NCBI GenBank assembly: GCA_903952205.1
Contig: CAJBEZ010000064.1
Coordinates: 156,001-220,000 of the forward strand
Length of the DNA stretch: 64,000 bases
Source of the DNA: an uncultured Desulfomonile sp.
GTDB taxonomy: Bacteria > Desulfobacterota > Desulfomonilia > Desulfomonilales > Desulfomonilaceae
Direction: 5' to 3'
The position numbers and the translations under genes were made by a program. The notes below the pieces were generated by a model. That model had not been told where the DNA came from, made no database searches, and saw only the letters and a list, made by a program, of their open reading frames with translations. Numbering within the stretch: the stretch's first letter is position 1; every line of letters begins with the position of its first letter. This document shows, piece after piece, positions 11,230 through 19,641 of this stretch.

Positions 11230-11949
11230 TCATGGCAGGATATTCAAAGGCTTAAACTCTCTTTTTTCACTAAACTCGTATCCTGGAATTCTCTCAAATC
11301 GAATTACAGTTCTTTTGAAATTAAAATAAGGTAAATTTCCATTCCATCTTTCAACCTCTTCAAATCCCTCAAATTCATTAATAGCTGGTTTATGAATTTC
11401 CGAATACATTTGTATTATTGATCCATTAGGATTTAAAACCCTATCAGGATGAATCAAGTGTCTGATCTTTTTAGGTAAGGCTCTAAAACAAACAACGTCA
11501 AAAAATGTACGCGGTGAACAAGCGAAATAGTTTTGAAATGTAGTGTTTGCAAAAGAAATATTCAATAGCCCCAGTTCTTTTGACACTAATTTAAGAAAGA
11601 GAATTTTCTTGGGATTTTTATCCAACAAAGTAAGGTTGACACATTCAGAGGCAGTTTTAACGACTAAACCGGGAAAGCCGGCGCCCGTTCCTAGATCCAA
11701 GAAATAAGAGCTAGAGTGGCAGCGCCAAACATTAAATACAGTTAAAGAGTCCAGAAAATGTGCGACTACAATTCTAGTTGGTTCTTTTATCGAGGTCAGA
11801 TTGAATTTGTTACCCCATTTAATTAACAATTCCATATACTTAACCATATTAACAATGGTTTGCTCAGATAAACTGATATCTAAATCGAGAAGAGATAGGT
11901 TGTCCAATAAAATGTCATGAAAATAAGTGTTAATAGTTTGTGGAATCAT
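11230..11949 (-). CDS. rsmG: 16S rRNA (guanine-527-N7)-methyltransferase
   Basis: 239 residues of the GidB/RsmG family, which uses SAM to methylate G527 in 16S rRNA. The N-terminal MVKYMELLIKWGNKFNLTSI and the SAM-binding LDLGTGAGFPGLV near residue 88 are diagnostic. FFDVVCFRALP is the later motif. Its start overlaps the end of cutA by 20 bases. The rsmG-parA-parB order is common near bacterial origins and supports this being the origin region. Confidence 0.93.
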   Translation of the reverse strand: MIPQTINTYFHDILLDNLSLLDLDISLSEQTIVNMVKYMELLIKWGNKFNLTSIKEPTRIVVAHFLDSLTVFNVWRCHSSSYFLDLGTGAGFPGLVVKTASECVNLTLLDKNPKKILFLKLVSKELGLLNISFANTTFQNYFACSPRTFFDVVCFRALPKKIRHLIHPDRVLNPNGSIIQMYSEIHKPAINEFEGFEEVERWNGNLPYFNFKRTVIRFERIPGYEFSEKREFKPLNILP

Positions 11950-12250
11950 GAATCCAACTTAAATATTCGGGAAGTCCATCAGTAATTTCTAAACAAATTA
12001 TTTCAGGAACTTTATAAGGATGTAATTCTTTAACTCTTTTTTGTATCTTTTCAAAAAAAGAAGATCGAGTTTTTATTATTAGAAGCGCTTCTTTTTCATC
12101 ACATATTTTTCCCTCCCACCAGTAGAAAGATCTGATGGAATCAATTATATTAACACAGGCTGCAATTTTTTCTTGGACTAGCGAAGACGCGATTTTTACT
12201 GCGTTTTCTGGGGTATCAACCGTAACAAAACAAACTACATATGGTTCCAT
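11930..12250 (-). CDS. cutA: Divalent-cation tolerance protein CutA
   Basis: 106 residues, matching the small trimeric CutA1 family. CFVTVDTPENAVKIASSLVQEKIAACVNI, split over the first strand and helix, the SFYWWEGKI strand, EALLIIKTR and VPEIICLEI are all characteristic. GGAG lies five bases before the ATG. The family is associated with copper and other divalent-metal tolerance, but the biochemical role remains unclear. It is first in the minus-strand block leading to rsmG-parAB, and divergent from carD. Confidence 0.9.
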   Translation of the reverse strand: MEPYVVCFVTVDTPENAVKIASSLVQEKIAACVNIIDSIRSFYWWEGKICDEKEALLIIKTRSSFFEKIQKRVKELHPYKVPEIICLEITDGLPEYLSWIHDSTNY

Positions 12251-12275
12251 AATTACTCCATATTGTGCTTTTATG

Positions 12276-12302
12276 TTGACAAGCTACTATAACTTGTATA
12301 AA
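12276..12302 (+). promoter_or_regulatory. Possible sigma-70-type promoter for carD
   Basis: TTGACA at 12276 and TATAAA at 12297 are separated by 15 bases; TAAAGT at 12299 gives a 17-base spacing. It lies about 200 bases upstream of carD in the cutA-carD divergent region. The leader then contains two small hairpins (CCTTA/TAAGG, and CGCTTT/AAAGCG at 12412-12427). This rests on motif inspection only. Confidence 0.35.
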
Positions 12303-12504
12303 GTCGCTTTTAGGTAATCCTTTATGGGGTGAAAAACTGATCGAGTTGGATCCTTATTATAAGGCACTCGTCACGGAATCTTAACAAAAAAAAATGTTGA
12401 ATCAGCATTAACGCTTTACAAAAAGCGCCTTTCGGATCAATTAATTTTTCATGATCAAGATCTGTACCGATCACTGAACCAAAAAAAAGAAAGGGAGCTG
12501 GGTG

Positions 12505-13035
12505 ATGTTCGAGATCGGAGACGTTGTAGTTTACCCGGTCCATGGGGTAGCGAGAATAATAGGAATTAGAACAGAAAAAATCGGAAACTCTGACCAGCTC
12601 TGTTATATTTTAGAAACAGAAATAAAAACAGCTAACGAGAAGCCTGTAATCAAACTTCCGATTGACAAGGTAGAATCCAATCGCGTACGTAAAATAGTAG
12701 ATGAACAAGAAGCGTCGGAAGTTATTGATATACTTAAAAGACGTGGTATGAAAACAGATTCTCAGACATGGAACCGCAGGCATAGAGAATATCAAGACAA
12801 AATGAGAACGGGAAGCATATTTCAAGCAGCGGAAGTTTACCGAGATTTAAGTCTACTAAAAGAAAATAAAGATCTGTCACATGGAGAAAGACGACTTTTC
12901 GATCAAGCCTACAACTTGTTGATAAAAGAATTATCGATCGCAAAGAAAACTGATGAAACTGAAATTGAACGAACTCTAAATAATATCTTTGAAAAATCTT
13001 CTCATTTCACTGCCGAAGAAAAAAATAACTTCTAA
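12505..13035 (+). CDS. carD: CarD-family transcriptional regulator
   Basis: About 176 residues. The N-terminal CarD/TRCF RNA-polymerase interaction domain is clear: FEIGDVVVYPVHGVARI, then LIETEIKTANEKPVIKLPIDKV. It is followed by a helical C-terminal DNA-binding region (RRGMKTDSQTWNRRHREYQDKM, split here). CarD proteins bind the RNAP beta subunit and stabilise open complexes. The ATG at 12505 has GGGAG seven bases upstream; the GTG three bases earlier is in frame but less well placed. It is followed 39 bases later by the PIN-TRAM gene, probably in one transcript. Confidence 0.92.
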   Translation: MFEIGDVVVYPVHGVARIIGIRTEKIGNSDQLCYILETEIKTANEKPVIKLPIDKVESNRVRKIVDEQEASEVIDILKRRGMKTDSQTWNRRHREYQDKMRTGSIFQAAEVYRDLSLLKENKDLSHGERRLFDQAYNLLIKELSIAKKTDETEIERTLNNIFEKSSHFTAEEKNNF

Positions 13036-13074
13036 TCAGACAACAGGTCGGAAATAAAGTGAAAGGACCTATGT

Positions 13075-14064
13075 TTGCCGCTTAACAAGACAATCTCAGC
13101 CGCCATTTTATTGAGTTATGTCTTGTTCGGTTGCCTTTTAGGTTTTTCCATTTGTAACGCTCCTGAATTAATAGCAGCTATAGGATTCATTTTCCTGCTG
13201 ATAGGGGTCGGAACCCTCAGACTTCTCGTTCTCTGGTTGCGTTCAGATGTGTTCAATGTATTAGGGGGAGCCGTCGGCGCTATAATAGGATTGCTAACCG
13301 GGATGGTGATTGCCTGGAACTTTCCTATATTAATTGATAATCCGGAGATAGTGGGTCCAATAACAGGTCTTTCTATAATCGTAACAACCCTTATAGGATC
13401 GCAATTAGGAGCTACAAAGATACGGGAATTAAGAGAAAAAATCGGGAAAATCGAAAAAGGCGTTAACAAAATAGTAGGCGTGCTAGACACTTCAGTGATC
13501 ATCGATGGTCGAATAGCGGATATATGTGAAACCGGTTTTCTCGACGGTGACCTTATAATCCCTCAATTTATCTTACAAGAACTACAGACTATAGCTGATT
13601 CCAGCGAATCAATAAAAAGAACCCGAGGACGCCGTGGATTGGATATTCTTAACAAAATGAAAAAGCAGGCATTTGTAAAGATAACAATTTCGGATTCTGA
13701 TTACCCCTCAACAAAAGAAGTTGACCAAAAACTCATTCAAATGGCCAAAGAAGTCGGTTGTCCAATTATCACCAATGATTTCAATCTTAATAAAGTAGCT
13801 GAGGTTCACTCAATACAGGTTCTTAATATAAATCAATTGGCAAATGCTCTGAAACCCATAGTGCTTCCAGGTGAAATAATGAGAGTTCAAGTTATCAAAG
13901 AAGGTAAAGAAACAGGCCAAGGTATCGCTTACCTGGATGATGGCACTATGGTCGTAATCGACAACGGAAAAAAATTTATGGGTAAGAACATTGACGCCAC
14001 GGTAACAAGTGTTCTTCAAACTACAGCCGGTAGAATGATATTTGCGACATGCAAAACGGTGTGA
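13075..14064 (+). CDS. PIN and TRAM domain membrane protein (YacL type)
   Basis: 329 residues starting at a TTG with AGGA seven bases before it. The ATG four bases earlier is out of frame and stops after four codons. Four hydrophobic segments occupy about residues 5-115. The PIN nuclease domain begins at [15 protein letters not shown] near 135, with later acidic residues ([11 protein letters not shown]). A TRAM RNA-binding domain ends the protein ([18 protein letters not shown]). The family is known for this order, and a membrane-tethered ribonuclease role is assumed. Conserved acidic residues are present. It is often found near carD and ispDF; the latter is absent here. Confidence 0.88.
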   Translation: MPLNKTISAAILLSYVLFGCLLGFSICNAPELIAAIGFIFLLIGVGTLRLLVLWLRSDVFNVLGGAVGAIIGLLTGMVIAWNFPILIDNPEIVGPITGLSIIVTTLIGSQLGATKIRELREKIGKIEKGVNKIVGVLDTSVIIDGRIADICETGFLDGDLIIPQFILQELQTIADSSESIKRTRGRRGLDILNKMKKQAFVKITISDSDYPSTKEVDQKLIQMAKEVGCPIITNDFNLNKVAEVHSIQVLNINQLANALKPIVLPGEIMRVQVIKEGKETGQGIAYLDDGTMVVIDNGKKFMGKNIDATVTSVLQTTAGRMIFATCKTV

Positions 14065-14078
14065 TTAATAAAAGAAAA

Positions 14079-14124
14079 AAAGGTTAGGTTGATAGTAGAA
14101 TCGACTATAAACAACCCAACCTTT
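14079..14124. terminator. Long stem-loop between convergent genes
   Basis: AAAGGTTaGGTTG at 14079-14091 pairs with CAACCcAACCTTT at 14112-14124 with one mismatch, preceded by an A-rich run. It would end transcripts from either side. A second dyad, CCAACC...GGTTGG, follows at about 14155-14180 before the stop of the minus-strand gene. Confidence 0.65.
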
Positions 14125-14204
14125 AAATTTGAAACAAATCGTTGCATCGCCACAACCAACCCAGTTTTATCTAGGTTGGGAATAATAAATGAACGACAGA
14201 CTGT

Positions 14205-14957
14205 CTAACTTCTTCCTCTAGCCGCAAGATATTCCTGCCAGAGTTTGACTCCGGATTCTGCAGGATTACCAGCGTCATTCCACCATCGTATAAAATCTTT
14301 ATAAGTTACTAGAAAATCGGCCCATGTTCCATTTGGAGCAATTCGTTTCTTCCAATCAGGGAACAGATCATCACTGGCGAGCTGGAATTCATCTTCGCCA
14401 AAATCAGGAAACGTATTATGGAAAAGTTGAAACCGCTGTTCTTTTGATAGTTTTTCTTCTAAAGGTTTTACAGCGGTAACAGTTTGAGGAACCGAAGCGC
14501 TCGAAGAAGGAAGATTTTCTTTTAAAATTGACGAACTACTTTTCTGCTCTTTGAGGATCGCCGCTCCAATTGGAGCGATCTCAGGTTCCCTATCCATGGC
14601 CACCGGAACTGGAGCTGAGGCAGGCACATTCATCGGGTTAACTTGGGGAACTTGCGGTCCGGCAGAGGAAGGCTCAAGCATGGACATGGCGTGAGGAGGA
14701 GCTACCGGCAGCAGTTGAGCTACTATCCAGCCTCTTGTTGGTTCGAATTCTTGGATTCCTCCAAAAATCTTATCTATTCTATAAGCTTTTCCTAATCCCG
14801 CCGGGCTCAGATAATGGTAGCGATTCTGCATGCCAAGAACCAAAAATCCTAGGGCGATAATAGACAGAAATACCCACGAGTGGAGTTTGGTCCAACTAGA
14901 ACCGGTCTTTTGATCAATCACATCGTGACGGCCCTCTTGTTCAGATCTGTCGATCAT
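14205..14957 (-). CDS. Single-pass membrane protein of unknown function
   Basis: About 250 residues; I do not recognise the family. After a short polar N-terminus there is one membrane segment (VFLSIIALGFLVLGM). A region rich in Pro, Ala and Ser follows, then a C-terminal part of about 80 residues with Trp and charged residues (LFPDWKKRIAPNGTWADFLVTY, split here) that looks folded. The start is the ATG at 14957, because AAAGGAGG lies seven bases upstream; the longer reading would include that site. Topology suggests an envelope anchor with a periplasmic tail. It stands alone between a convergent gene and repeat-rich DNA. Confidence 0.7.
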   Translation of the reverse strand: MIDRSEQEGRHDVIDQKTGSSWTKLHSWVFLSIIALGFLVLGMQNRYHYLSPAGLGKAYRIDKIFGGIQEFEPTRGWIVAQLLPVAPPHAMSMLEPSSAGPQVPQVNPMNVPASAPVPVAMDREPEIAPIGAAILKEQKSSSSILKENLPSSSASVPQTVTAVKPLEEKLSKEQRFQLFHNTFPDFGEDEFQLASDDLFPDWKKRIAPNGTWADFLVTYKDFIRWWNDAGNPAESGVKLWQEYLAARGRS

Positions 14958-15167
14958 CCCATAGCCTCCTTTAAACGGCAATGAACGGGTACAAACCCTT
15001 AATTATTTCTAATATAACACATTTAGAAAAATCTGTAAACATTTAAATGAAGGATAAAATATGAATTTAATAATTATGGAAAGAATTGAGAGAGGAATAT
15101 TCAAAAAACCGGCGGGACAAAAAAACTTTAAAAAAAAGCGAAAAAAGACTTGCCTGTTAGACTAAAT

Positions 15168-15201
15168 ATGGTAGGAAGGAATCACTTCTCAACATACCCT
15201 T
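15168..15201 (+). repeat. Short dispersed repeat, copy A
   Basis: ATGGTAGG, an 8-base variable part, then ACTTCTCAACATACCCTT. The same ends with a 6-base middle recur at 16933-16964 in the same orientation. GGTA and TACC can pair within each copy. It lies just before a strong plus-strand terminator. Confidence 0.7.
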
Positions 15202-15210
15202 TCGATTCAT

Positions 15211-15264
15211 GAAAAGCCCTGAAAGGGGCGGCTAATTTAGCCGTTTTCGGGCTTTTCATTTTTT
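15211..15264 (+). terminator. Strong rho-independent terminator
   Basis: GAAAAGCC at 15211-15218 and GGCTTTTC at 15250-15257 form the base, with CGGCTAA/TTAGCCG as an inner helix, and then ATTTTTT. No recognised plus-strand gene precedes it, so a short untranslated RNA from the 15.0-15.2 kb region may end here. It may also stop minus-strand readthrough from the beta-barrel gene. Confidence 0.75.
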
Positions 15265-15282
15265 AGGGGTTAAGGTAAATAA

Positions 15283-15403
15283 TGGATGGCGCCGGAGGAG
15301 GGTTTGTTATCTCTATTTTAACCCAGACTTTTTGGACACTCAGCCTAGGGAGAGTAATTAACCCTATTCTACATGAACGGACATTCAGAGCCGGCGCCAT
15401 CCA
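15283..15403. repeat. 13-base inverted repeat enclosing non-coding DNA
   Basis: TGGATGGCGCCGG at 15283-15295 is matched exactly by its reverse complement CCGGCGCCATCCA at 15391-15403. The enclosed 95 bases contain no convincing gene. The right arm ends 16 bases from the stop of the beta-barrel gene. It may be a long-range stem in that gene's 3' untranslated region or a mobile-element remnant. Confidence 0.7.
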
Positions 15404-15418
15404 AACCGAAGCATGCGA

Positions 15419-16486
15419 CTAAAAAATTAGTCCCGCTTCTGCAAAACCACCTTCCATATTCACATCCATTTTTAAATCGGTGCGATTTTCATAAAAGTTA
15501 AGAAGTCTATATCCGCCTCTGACAAATCCCCACCGACCGCAATTTAGAGGAACGCTAAATCTCAAGGCAGGTTGAATATCCAATACAAGAGTGTTGTCCA
15601 AATAACCAATACCAGCTTTTGTGTCGCAGGAGAGAGTCCCGCCATTACAAAGGGTACGAATGCACTTTTTAAGCTCCAGACCCGAGATAACCATGTTCCG
15701 GGTTCTGGAAACCGGCATCTGAATTCCACCACAAATGTCTGAGCAACCAGTGATTTTTTGATCATTGAATAACCAGCCGGTGTAGATTGACAAAGTGGCG
15801 CTACACGTGTTGATGGCGTTGTACATCAAACCGACTCGTTGATAGATGAAATCCCATTTGGTACGAACCGGTGAGCCTGAGCCAATCGTCCATACACCGA
15901 AATTAAGATTTCTCGTGGCAATTGTGTCACCACTCAAATGGATCGGCATAATGGCGTAAAAGATGGACCAGTTCCAATTTAGCTGATAGTAGGCGGAATA
16001 ATCACCTAACACCGGATGCTTCGGAAGTCCCAAATCATCGGTCATATCCATCTCGGTAGCCGGTAGACCACCAACCATGGCGGGCCATCTCAATGTTCCA
16101 GATAACCTGGGCCAGAATGCCTGGGCGCTAAATTCCCATTGTCTCGGCATTCTCTTGGGCAGTATGCACGGTGGATCCGGTTTTGGCCCGCACGCCACAA
16201 ATGGTGGACAAGCCGGGGGCTTAACTTTTGATATTGGCCCAGTGTATCCTATTGAGGGCTGAAAAGCCCTAATAGGCGCTCTATGGCCGACAGCGGGTAT
16301 AGCGACCGGCTCATAGTCGGAAACTTGGTAACCTGACCCCAATTGAGCGTAACCAGGCAGCATTGTCTGATCACTGACGGGATCGATAACGACATTGATA
16401 GAATCTTGGTTTTGGTAAGAATAAGAAACTGATATTACATTTAAGAATACTAAGCATACCAGTAGCATAACAGTGCTTCTTTTCAT
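15419..16486 (-). CDS. Cys-rich outer-membrane beta-barrel protein, unknown function
   Basis: About 355 residues. The start is the ATG at 16486, with GGGAGG eight bases upstream. An N-terminal signal peptide is clear (KRSTVMLLVCLVFLNVISVSYS). A low-complexity Pro-rich linker with Cys (CPPFVACGPKPDPPC) follows. About 220 residues of alternating hydrophobic strands end in Phe, typical of outer-membrane barrels (AGLIF). The mature part has ten Cys, unusual for a barrel; some are spaced as disulfide pairs (GCSDIC, KKCIRTLC). No family recognised. The gene is isolated, with long AT-rich DNA upstream and repeat-rich DNA downstream. Confidence 0.75.
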   Translation of the reverse strand: MKRSTVMLLVCLVFLNVISVSYSYQNQDSINVVIDPVSDQTMLPGYAQLGSGYQVSDYEPVAIPAVGHRAPIRAFQPSIGYTGPISKVKPPACPPFVACGPKPDPPCILPKRMPRQWEFSAQAFWPRLSGTLRWPAMVGGLPATEMDMTDDLGLPKHPVLGDYSAYYQLNWNWSIFYAIMPIHLSGDTIATRNLNFGVWTIGSGSPVRTKWDFIYQRVGLMYNAINTCSATLSIYTGWLFNDQKITGCSDICGGIQMPVSRTRNMVISGLELKKCIRTLCNGGTLSCDTKAGIGYLDNTLVLDIQPALRFSVPLNCGRWGFVRGGYRLLNFYENRTDLKMDVNMEGGFAEAGLIF

Positions 16487-17184
16487 TGCCCTGTCCTCCC
16501 AGCTCGAACTCACTGGTATTGCTTAAATATTTTTTGGCCAAACTTGTCAAGTAAAAAATAGAAATGAAACAACATATTGTATAATTTTATGAGAAACAAC
16601 TTATTTTATACAATATACTGCTATTAAAACAAAATGATATTATGATTTCTTAAAATTTAAATATATATATTACTAATAACCTCCTATTATAATGAATATT
16701 ACTGACAACATTTTCTTATAACTTCTCTCAATAGCTAATAGATAGCTTTGTGAAAAATTCCTATGTGTGAGTTCGTGCATGGGAAAATCACATACTAAAC
16801 TATGAGCTATTTAGAGACTTCCTGGAAAAAAGCGCTGTCATGTCTGGAAAGGTCCAAGACTAGTCTTCTGTCAAACCAAGAAAACGTCTCATTGTATGAT
16901 TTTATAAAGGGGTAAAAGTTAATTAAAACTTTATGGTAGGGTAATTACTTCTCAACATACCCTTGCCCCAACTACAAGTAACTGATTTCACCTATTATAT
17001 AATTGAATTATATTGTCAATAAAAAAATGAGCCTAAAAAATAAATAAGTTATAGATAAAAAGTCGAATTTATATCATACTTTGATTGAAGCATAATAAGC
17101 TATAGTCTGGATTTTCCAGAGGAATAATATCAAATTAATTGATATATATTCACAGGAGAAGTGATCGTGTTATTATAATAGAAT
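16487..17184. other. Gene-free AT-rich interval with repeat copy B
   Basis: No coding region of credible length was found on either strand in these 700 bases, which separate two divergent genes. The right part holds repeat copy B (16933-16964). AGGAG at 17155 is followed by a GTG that opens only three codons (GTG TTA TTA TAA), then the ATG of the patatin gene. Confidence 0.6.
16933..16964 (+). repeat. Short dispersed repeat, copy B
   Basis: ATGGTAGG, then GTAATT, then ACTTCTCAACATACCCTT: the same ends as copy A at 15168-15201, in the same orientation about 1.77 kb away. GGGTA and TACCC can pair inside it. No terminator follows this copy. Confidence 0.7.
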
Positions 17185-18264
17185 ATGAAAAAGTTCTTAC
17201 GGTTTAAAGCTGGTCCCGGAATCCTTCGTATCATTAGAGAAGAAGGACTCAAACCTGAACGCGTACGCGTATTCGCAGGACCGGCCGGTGGTCCAAAATG
17301 GTTTGTTTCAGTAGGTTTTGATAAAGCCATTATAAAAAGTAAATTCCTGGAAAAATCGTCTTTCCAAAGAGTGCTTTTGGCCGGTGCATCCGCCGGCGCA
17401 TGGAGATGCCTGGCCATGGCGTGTAAGGATCCTTTGAGCGCGTACGAAAAACTTAGGGTAGCTTATTCGAGAAATATTTTCACATCTCGAGATAATCCTG
17501 AAACGGTTTCAGATAAAATCAGAGAAAATGTACGCGCTTTTATTAATGAGAAAGATATTGCTCACATTCTGAATCATTCGAAATTTGACCTGGCCATACA
17601 TGTCGTAAGATCTAAACATTTAGCTGCGTCAGAAAATCAGAAGGTAGAAGGACTTGCATTAATGATGTCGGCTGGTCTCAATGTCATTCAATCAGGTTTA
17701 ATGAGTGTTTTCTACGACAGAGTATTATTTCATACTCAAAAAATAAAGCCTGGTTTTGTTTCAAAAGGTTATAAAGGTATATTGGCAAGAATTAATGAGA
17801 AAAACATAGAACAAGTGGCCCTTGCCACAGGGTCATTGCCTTATTTGATTAAAGGAGTCGCTGGAATTGTCGGAGCGCCCGAAGGTGTTTACCGTGATGG
17901 TGGATTGATCAATTACCAACTCAACGAAGATTACTCTCCCGAAGATGGTTTAACGCTGTTTTTTCATTATCAGGAGCGAATAATTCCCGGATGGTTTGAT
18001 AAGAGACTTCCCTGGAGAAAACCATCGACAAAAATCTTAGATCGTGTTCTTCAGATTTATCCTGATGAGTCTTTTAAAGAGATTCTCCCTGGCCGTAAGA
18101 TACCTGATCGAAACGATTTTATGACTTTTGTCGATAATCCATCTGAAAGAATACGAAGATGGGATGAGGTATGCAAAACAAGTGAAATTCTAGCGGAGGA
18201 CTTCATGGAAACAGTAGAATCAGGACAAATTTGTAATAGAGTTGAACCTCTGATCCCAGAATGA
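17185..18264 (+). CDS. Patatin-like phospholipase
   Basis: 359 residues with the catalytic dyad of patatin lipid acyl hydrolases: the nucleophile in G67-A-S-A-G71 (Ser69), and Asp238 in the D-G-G motif. A Gly-rich oxyanion stretch, AGPAGGPKW, lies at about 31-39. No signal peptide, so it is probably cytoplasmic or membrane-peripheral. Substrate is unknown. No ribosome site lies directly before the ATG at 17185; an AGGAG 25 bases upstream serves a tiny frame instead. The next gene, a deaminase, follows by 36 bases on the same strand. Confidence 0.88.
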   Translation: MKKFLRFKAGPGILRIIREEGLKPERVRVFAGPAGGPKWFVSVGFDKAIIKSKFLEKSSFQRVLLAGASAGAWRCLAMACKDPLSAYEKLRVAYSRNIFTSRDNPETVSDKIRENVRAFINEKDIAHILNHSKFDLAIHVVRSKHLAASENQKVEGLALMMSAGLNVIQSGLMSVFYDRVLFHTQKIKPGFVSKGYKGILARINEKNIEQVALATGSLPYLIKGVAGIVGAPEGVYRDGGLINYQLNEDYSPEDGLTLFFHYQERIIPGWFDKRLPWRKPSTKILDRVLQIYPDESFKEILPGRKIPDRNDFMTFVDNPSERIRRWDEVCKTSEILAEDFMETVESGQICNRVEPLIPE

Positions 18265-18299
18265 CGATCATTCCATTTTATTAATCAAGGAAATCGATT

Positions 18300-18914
18300 A
18301 TGAATAGACCCTCATGGCATGAATACTTCATGATGCTGGCTAAATTGGTTAGTGTCAGGTCAACGTGTAATTCCCGAAAAATCGGCGCTGTAATTGTTAG
18401 AAATAATAGAATACTGGCAACCGGATATAACGGAGCGGTTCACGGAGCGCCACACTGTTCAGACAGGGGCCCGGATTTTTGTTTGCGCAGATCTGTGGGC
18501 GCCCATGACGCTGAAAAATACAATTACTGTATGTCAAGCCATGCAGAAGCAAATGCCATTAATCAAGCGGCTAGATTCGGGATACCCTTGGAAAACGCAA
18601 CACTCTATTGCACTTTGGAACCCTGTAACTGGTGTTTCAAACAATTAATCCAGGCGGGAATTAAAGAAATTTACTACGAGTCTCCGTATGATTCCAAAAA
18701 CGCCGAGTTTGATTCCTTCTGGCGACAGGTCATGACAACTCACAAACAAATTAAAACATTCAAACAGATTTCGATTTCAGAAGCAGCCAGGGAAATGATA
18801 ATTCAGAACCTGCTCGGAGATTCTACGAGAAAACTTCTCGCCACAAACCCGTCAGCGAGATCAAAATTAAAGCAGGATGTTCTGGCAACTTTTTTTGAAG
18901 AAAGCCAATCCTGA
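18300..18914 (+). CDS. dCMP/cytidine deaminase family zinc protein
   Basis: 204 residues with the full zinc-dependent deaminase signature: H81-A-E83 and P-C109-N-W-C112. The extra His/Cys residues around 47-61 (HGAPHCSDRGPDFC) are typical of dCMP deaminases and ComE-like proteins, which have a second metal site. It most likely converts dCMP to dUMP for dTTP synthesis. The C-terminal 60 residues are an extension of unknown role. AAGGAA lies upstream of the ATG. Confidence 0.88.
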   Translation: MNRPSWHEYFMMLAKLVSVRSTCNSRKIGAVIVRNNRILATGYNGAVHGAPHCSDRGPDFCLRRSVGAHDAEKYNYCMSSHAEANAINQAARFGIPLENATLYCTLEPCNWCFKQLIQAGIKEIYYESPYDSKNAEFDSFWRQVMTTHKQIKTFKQISISEAAREMIIQNLLGDSTRKLLATNPSARSKLKQDVLATFFEESQS

Positions 18915-18964
18915 AGGCGGCTAAAAATACATCAAGAAATAGAAACCTTATCAGGTGAAAGATT

Positions 18965-19573
18965 ATGAACATACTAAGGGTAGAAAGATTTTCAACAAGT
19001 GAACTGATTTCAAGATTAAGAAATGTAACCATGCTCAAAGCGCCTGAAACTAAAGTTTATACCGACGCTTTCATCTCTCTTGAGAAAATCAGACCAGAAT
19101 TTCTAGCGCCACCCCAAAATTATATCCTCAGGGAAGAATTGAAAAAAGTGCGTCTATTGAAATGGGCGCTTGCGGAACATGATGTCAATATTTTTGCGCT
19201 AAATGGTTTCTTAAGACTCTATCTGGATTCTTCTGAAGAACCTGTAGATTTGTTGCCTCCAATCGTCGAAGAATCTATAGAACCGGATGGTTCGGTTCAC
19301 TTTATAATCAATGATGGAATGCACCGAATTTACATGGCTTTAAGAGAATGGGTCATTCCTGAGATAATATTAATTCGAGGGATTCCCAAGAATTTGCCAT
19401 ACTATGCGTTTCCAGTTCCAGGCGGATGGGACAAAGTGGAAGAAAGGGAAGATTTACCCACAGGATATCTGAAAAAATGGCACAGGATAGCCGCTTATCA
19501 CTCACTATATAGAAATTTTAACTCCGAATTCATGAATGTTGGAGGACCAAGAGAGTTTTTTGAGAAAACCTAA
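18965..19573 (+). CDS. Protein of unknown function with a ParB-nuclease-like motif
   Basis: 202 residues, not recognised. The central INDGMHRIYMALRE resembles the D-G-x-H-R-(x)-A-L motif of the ParB/sulfiredoxin nuclease fold, preceded by short predicted strands. There is no helix-turn-helix and no signal peptide. AGGTGA lies before the ATG. It follows the patatin and deaminase genes with about 50 bases between, suggesting one transcript. Function unknown; a nucleotide- or phosphate-binding role is only a guess from the motif. Confidence 0.7.
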   Translation: MNILRVERFSTSELISRLRNVTMLKAPETKVYTDAFISLEKIRPEFLAPPQNYILREELKKVRLLKWALAEHDVNIFALNGFLRLYLDSSEEPVDLLPPIVEESIEPDGSVHFIINDGMHRIYMALREWVIPEIILIRGIPKNLPYYAFPVPGGWDKVEEREDLPTGYLKKWHRIAAYHSLYRNFNSEFMNVGGPREFFEKT

Positions 19574-19641
19574 AATACTCAACTGGAATTGATGTCAATA
19601 ATACTTCGGTAGATGGCCTGAAAGTGTGAATCAGGATAGCA

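Noticed and set aside
13116-13502. 128-codon minus-strand open frame
   Set aside because: Antisense to the membrane part of the PIN-TRAM gene; its Ile/Pro-rich content mirrors hydrophobic codons.
15061-15165. 34-codon Lys-rich plus-strand frame
   Set aside because: Produced by A-rich DNA; no ribosome site, no domain.
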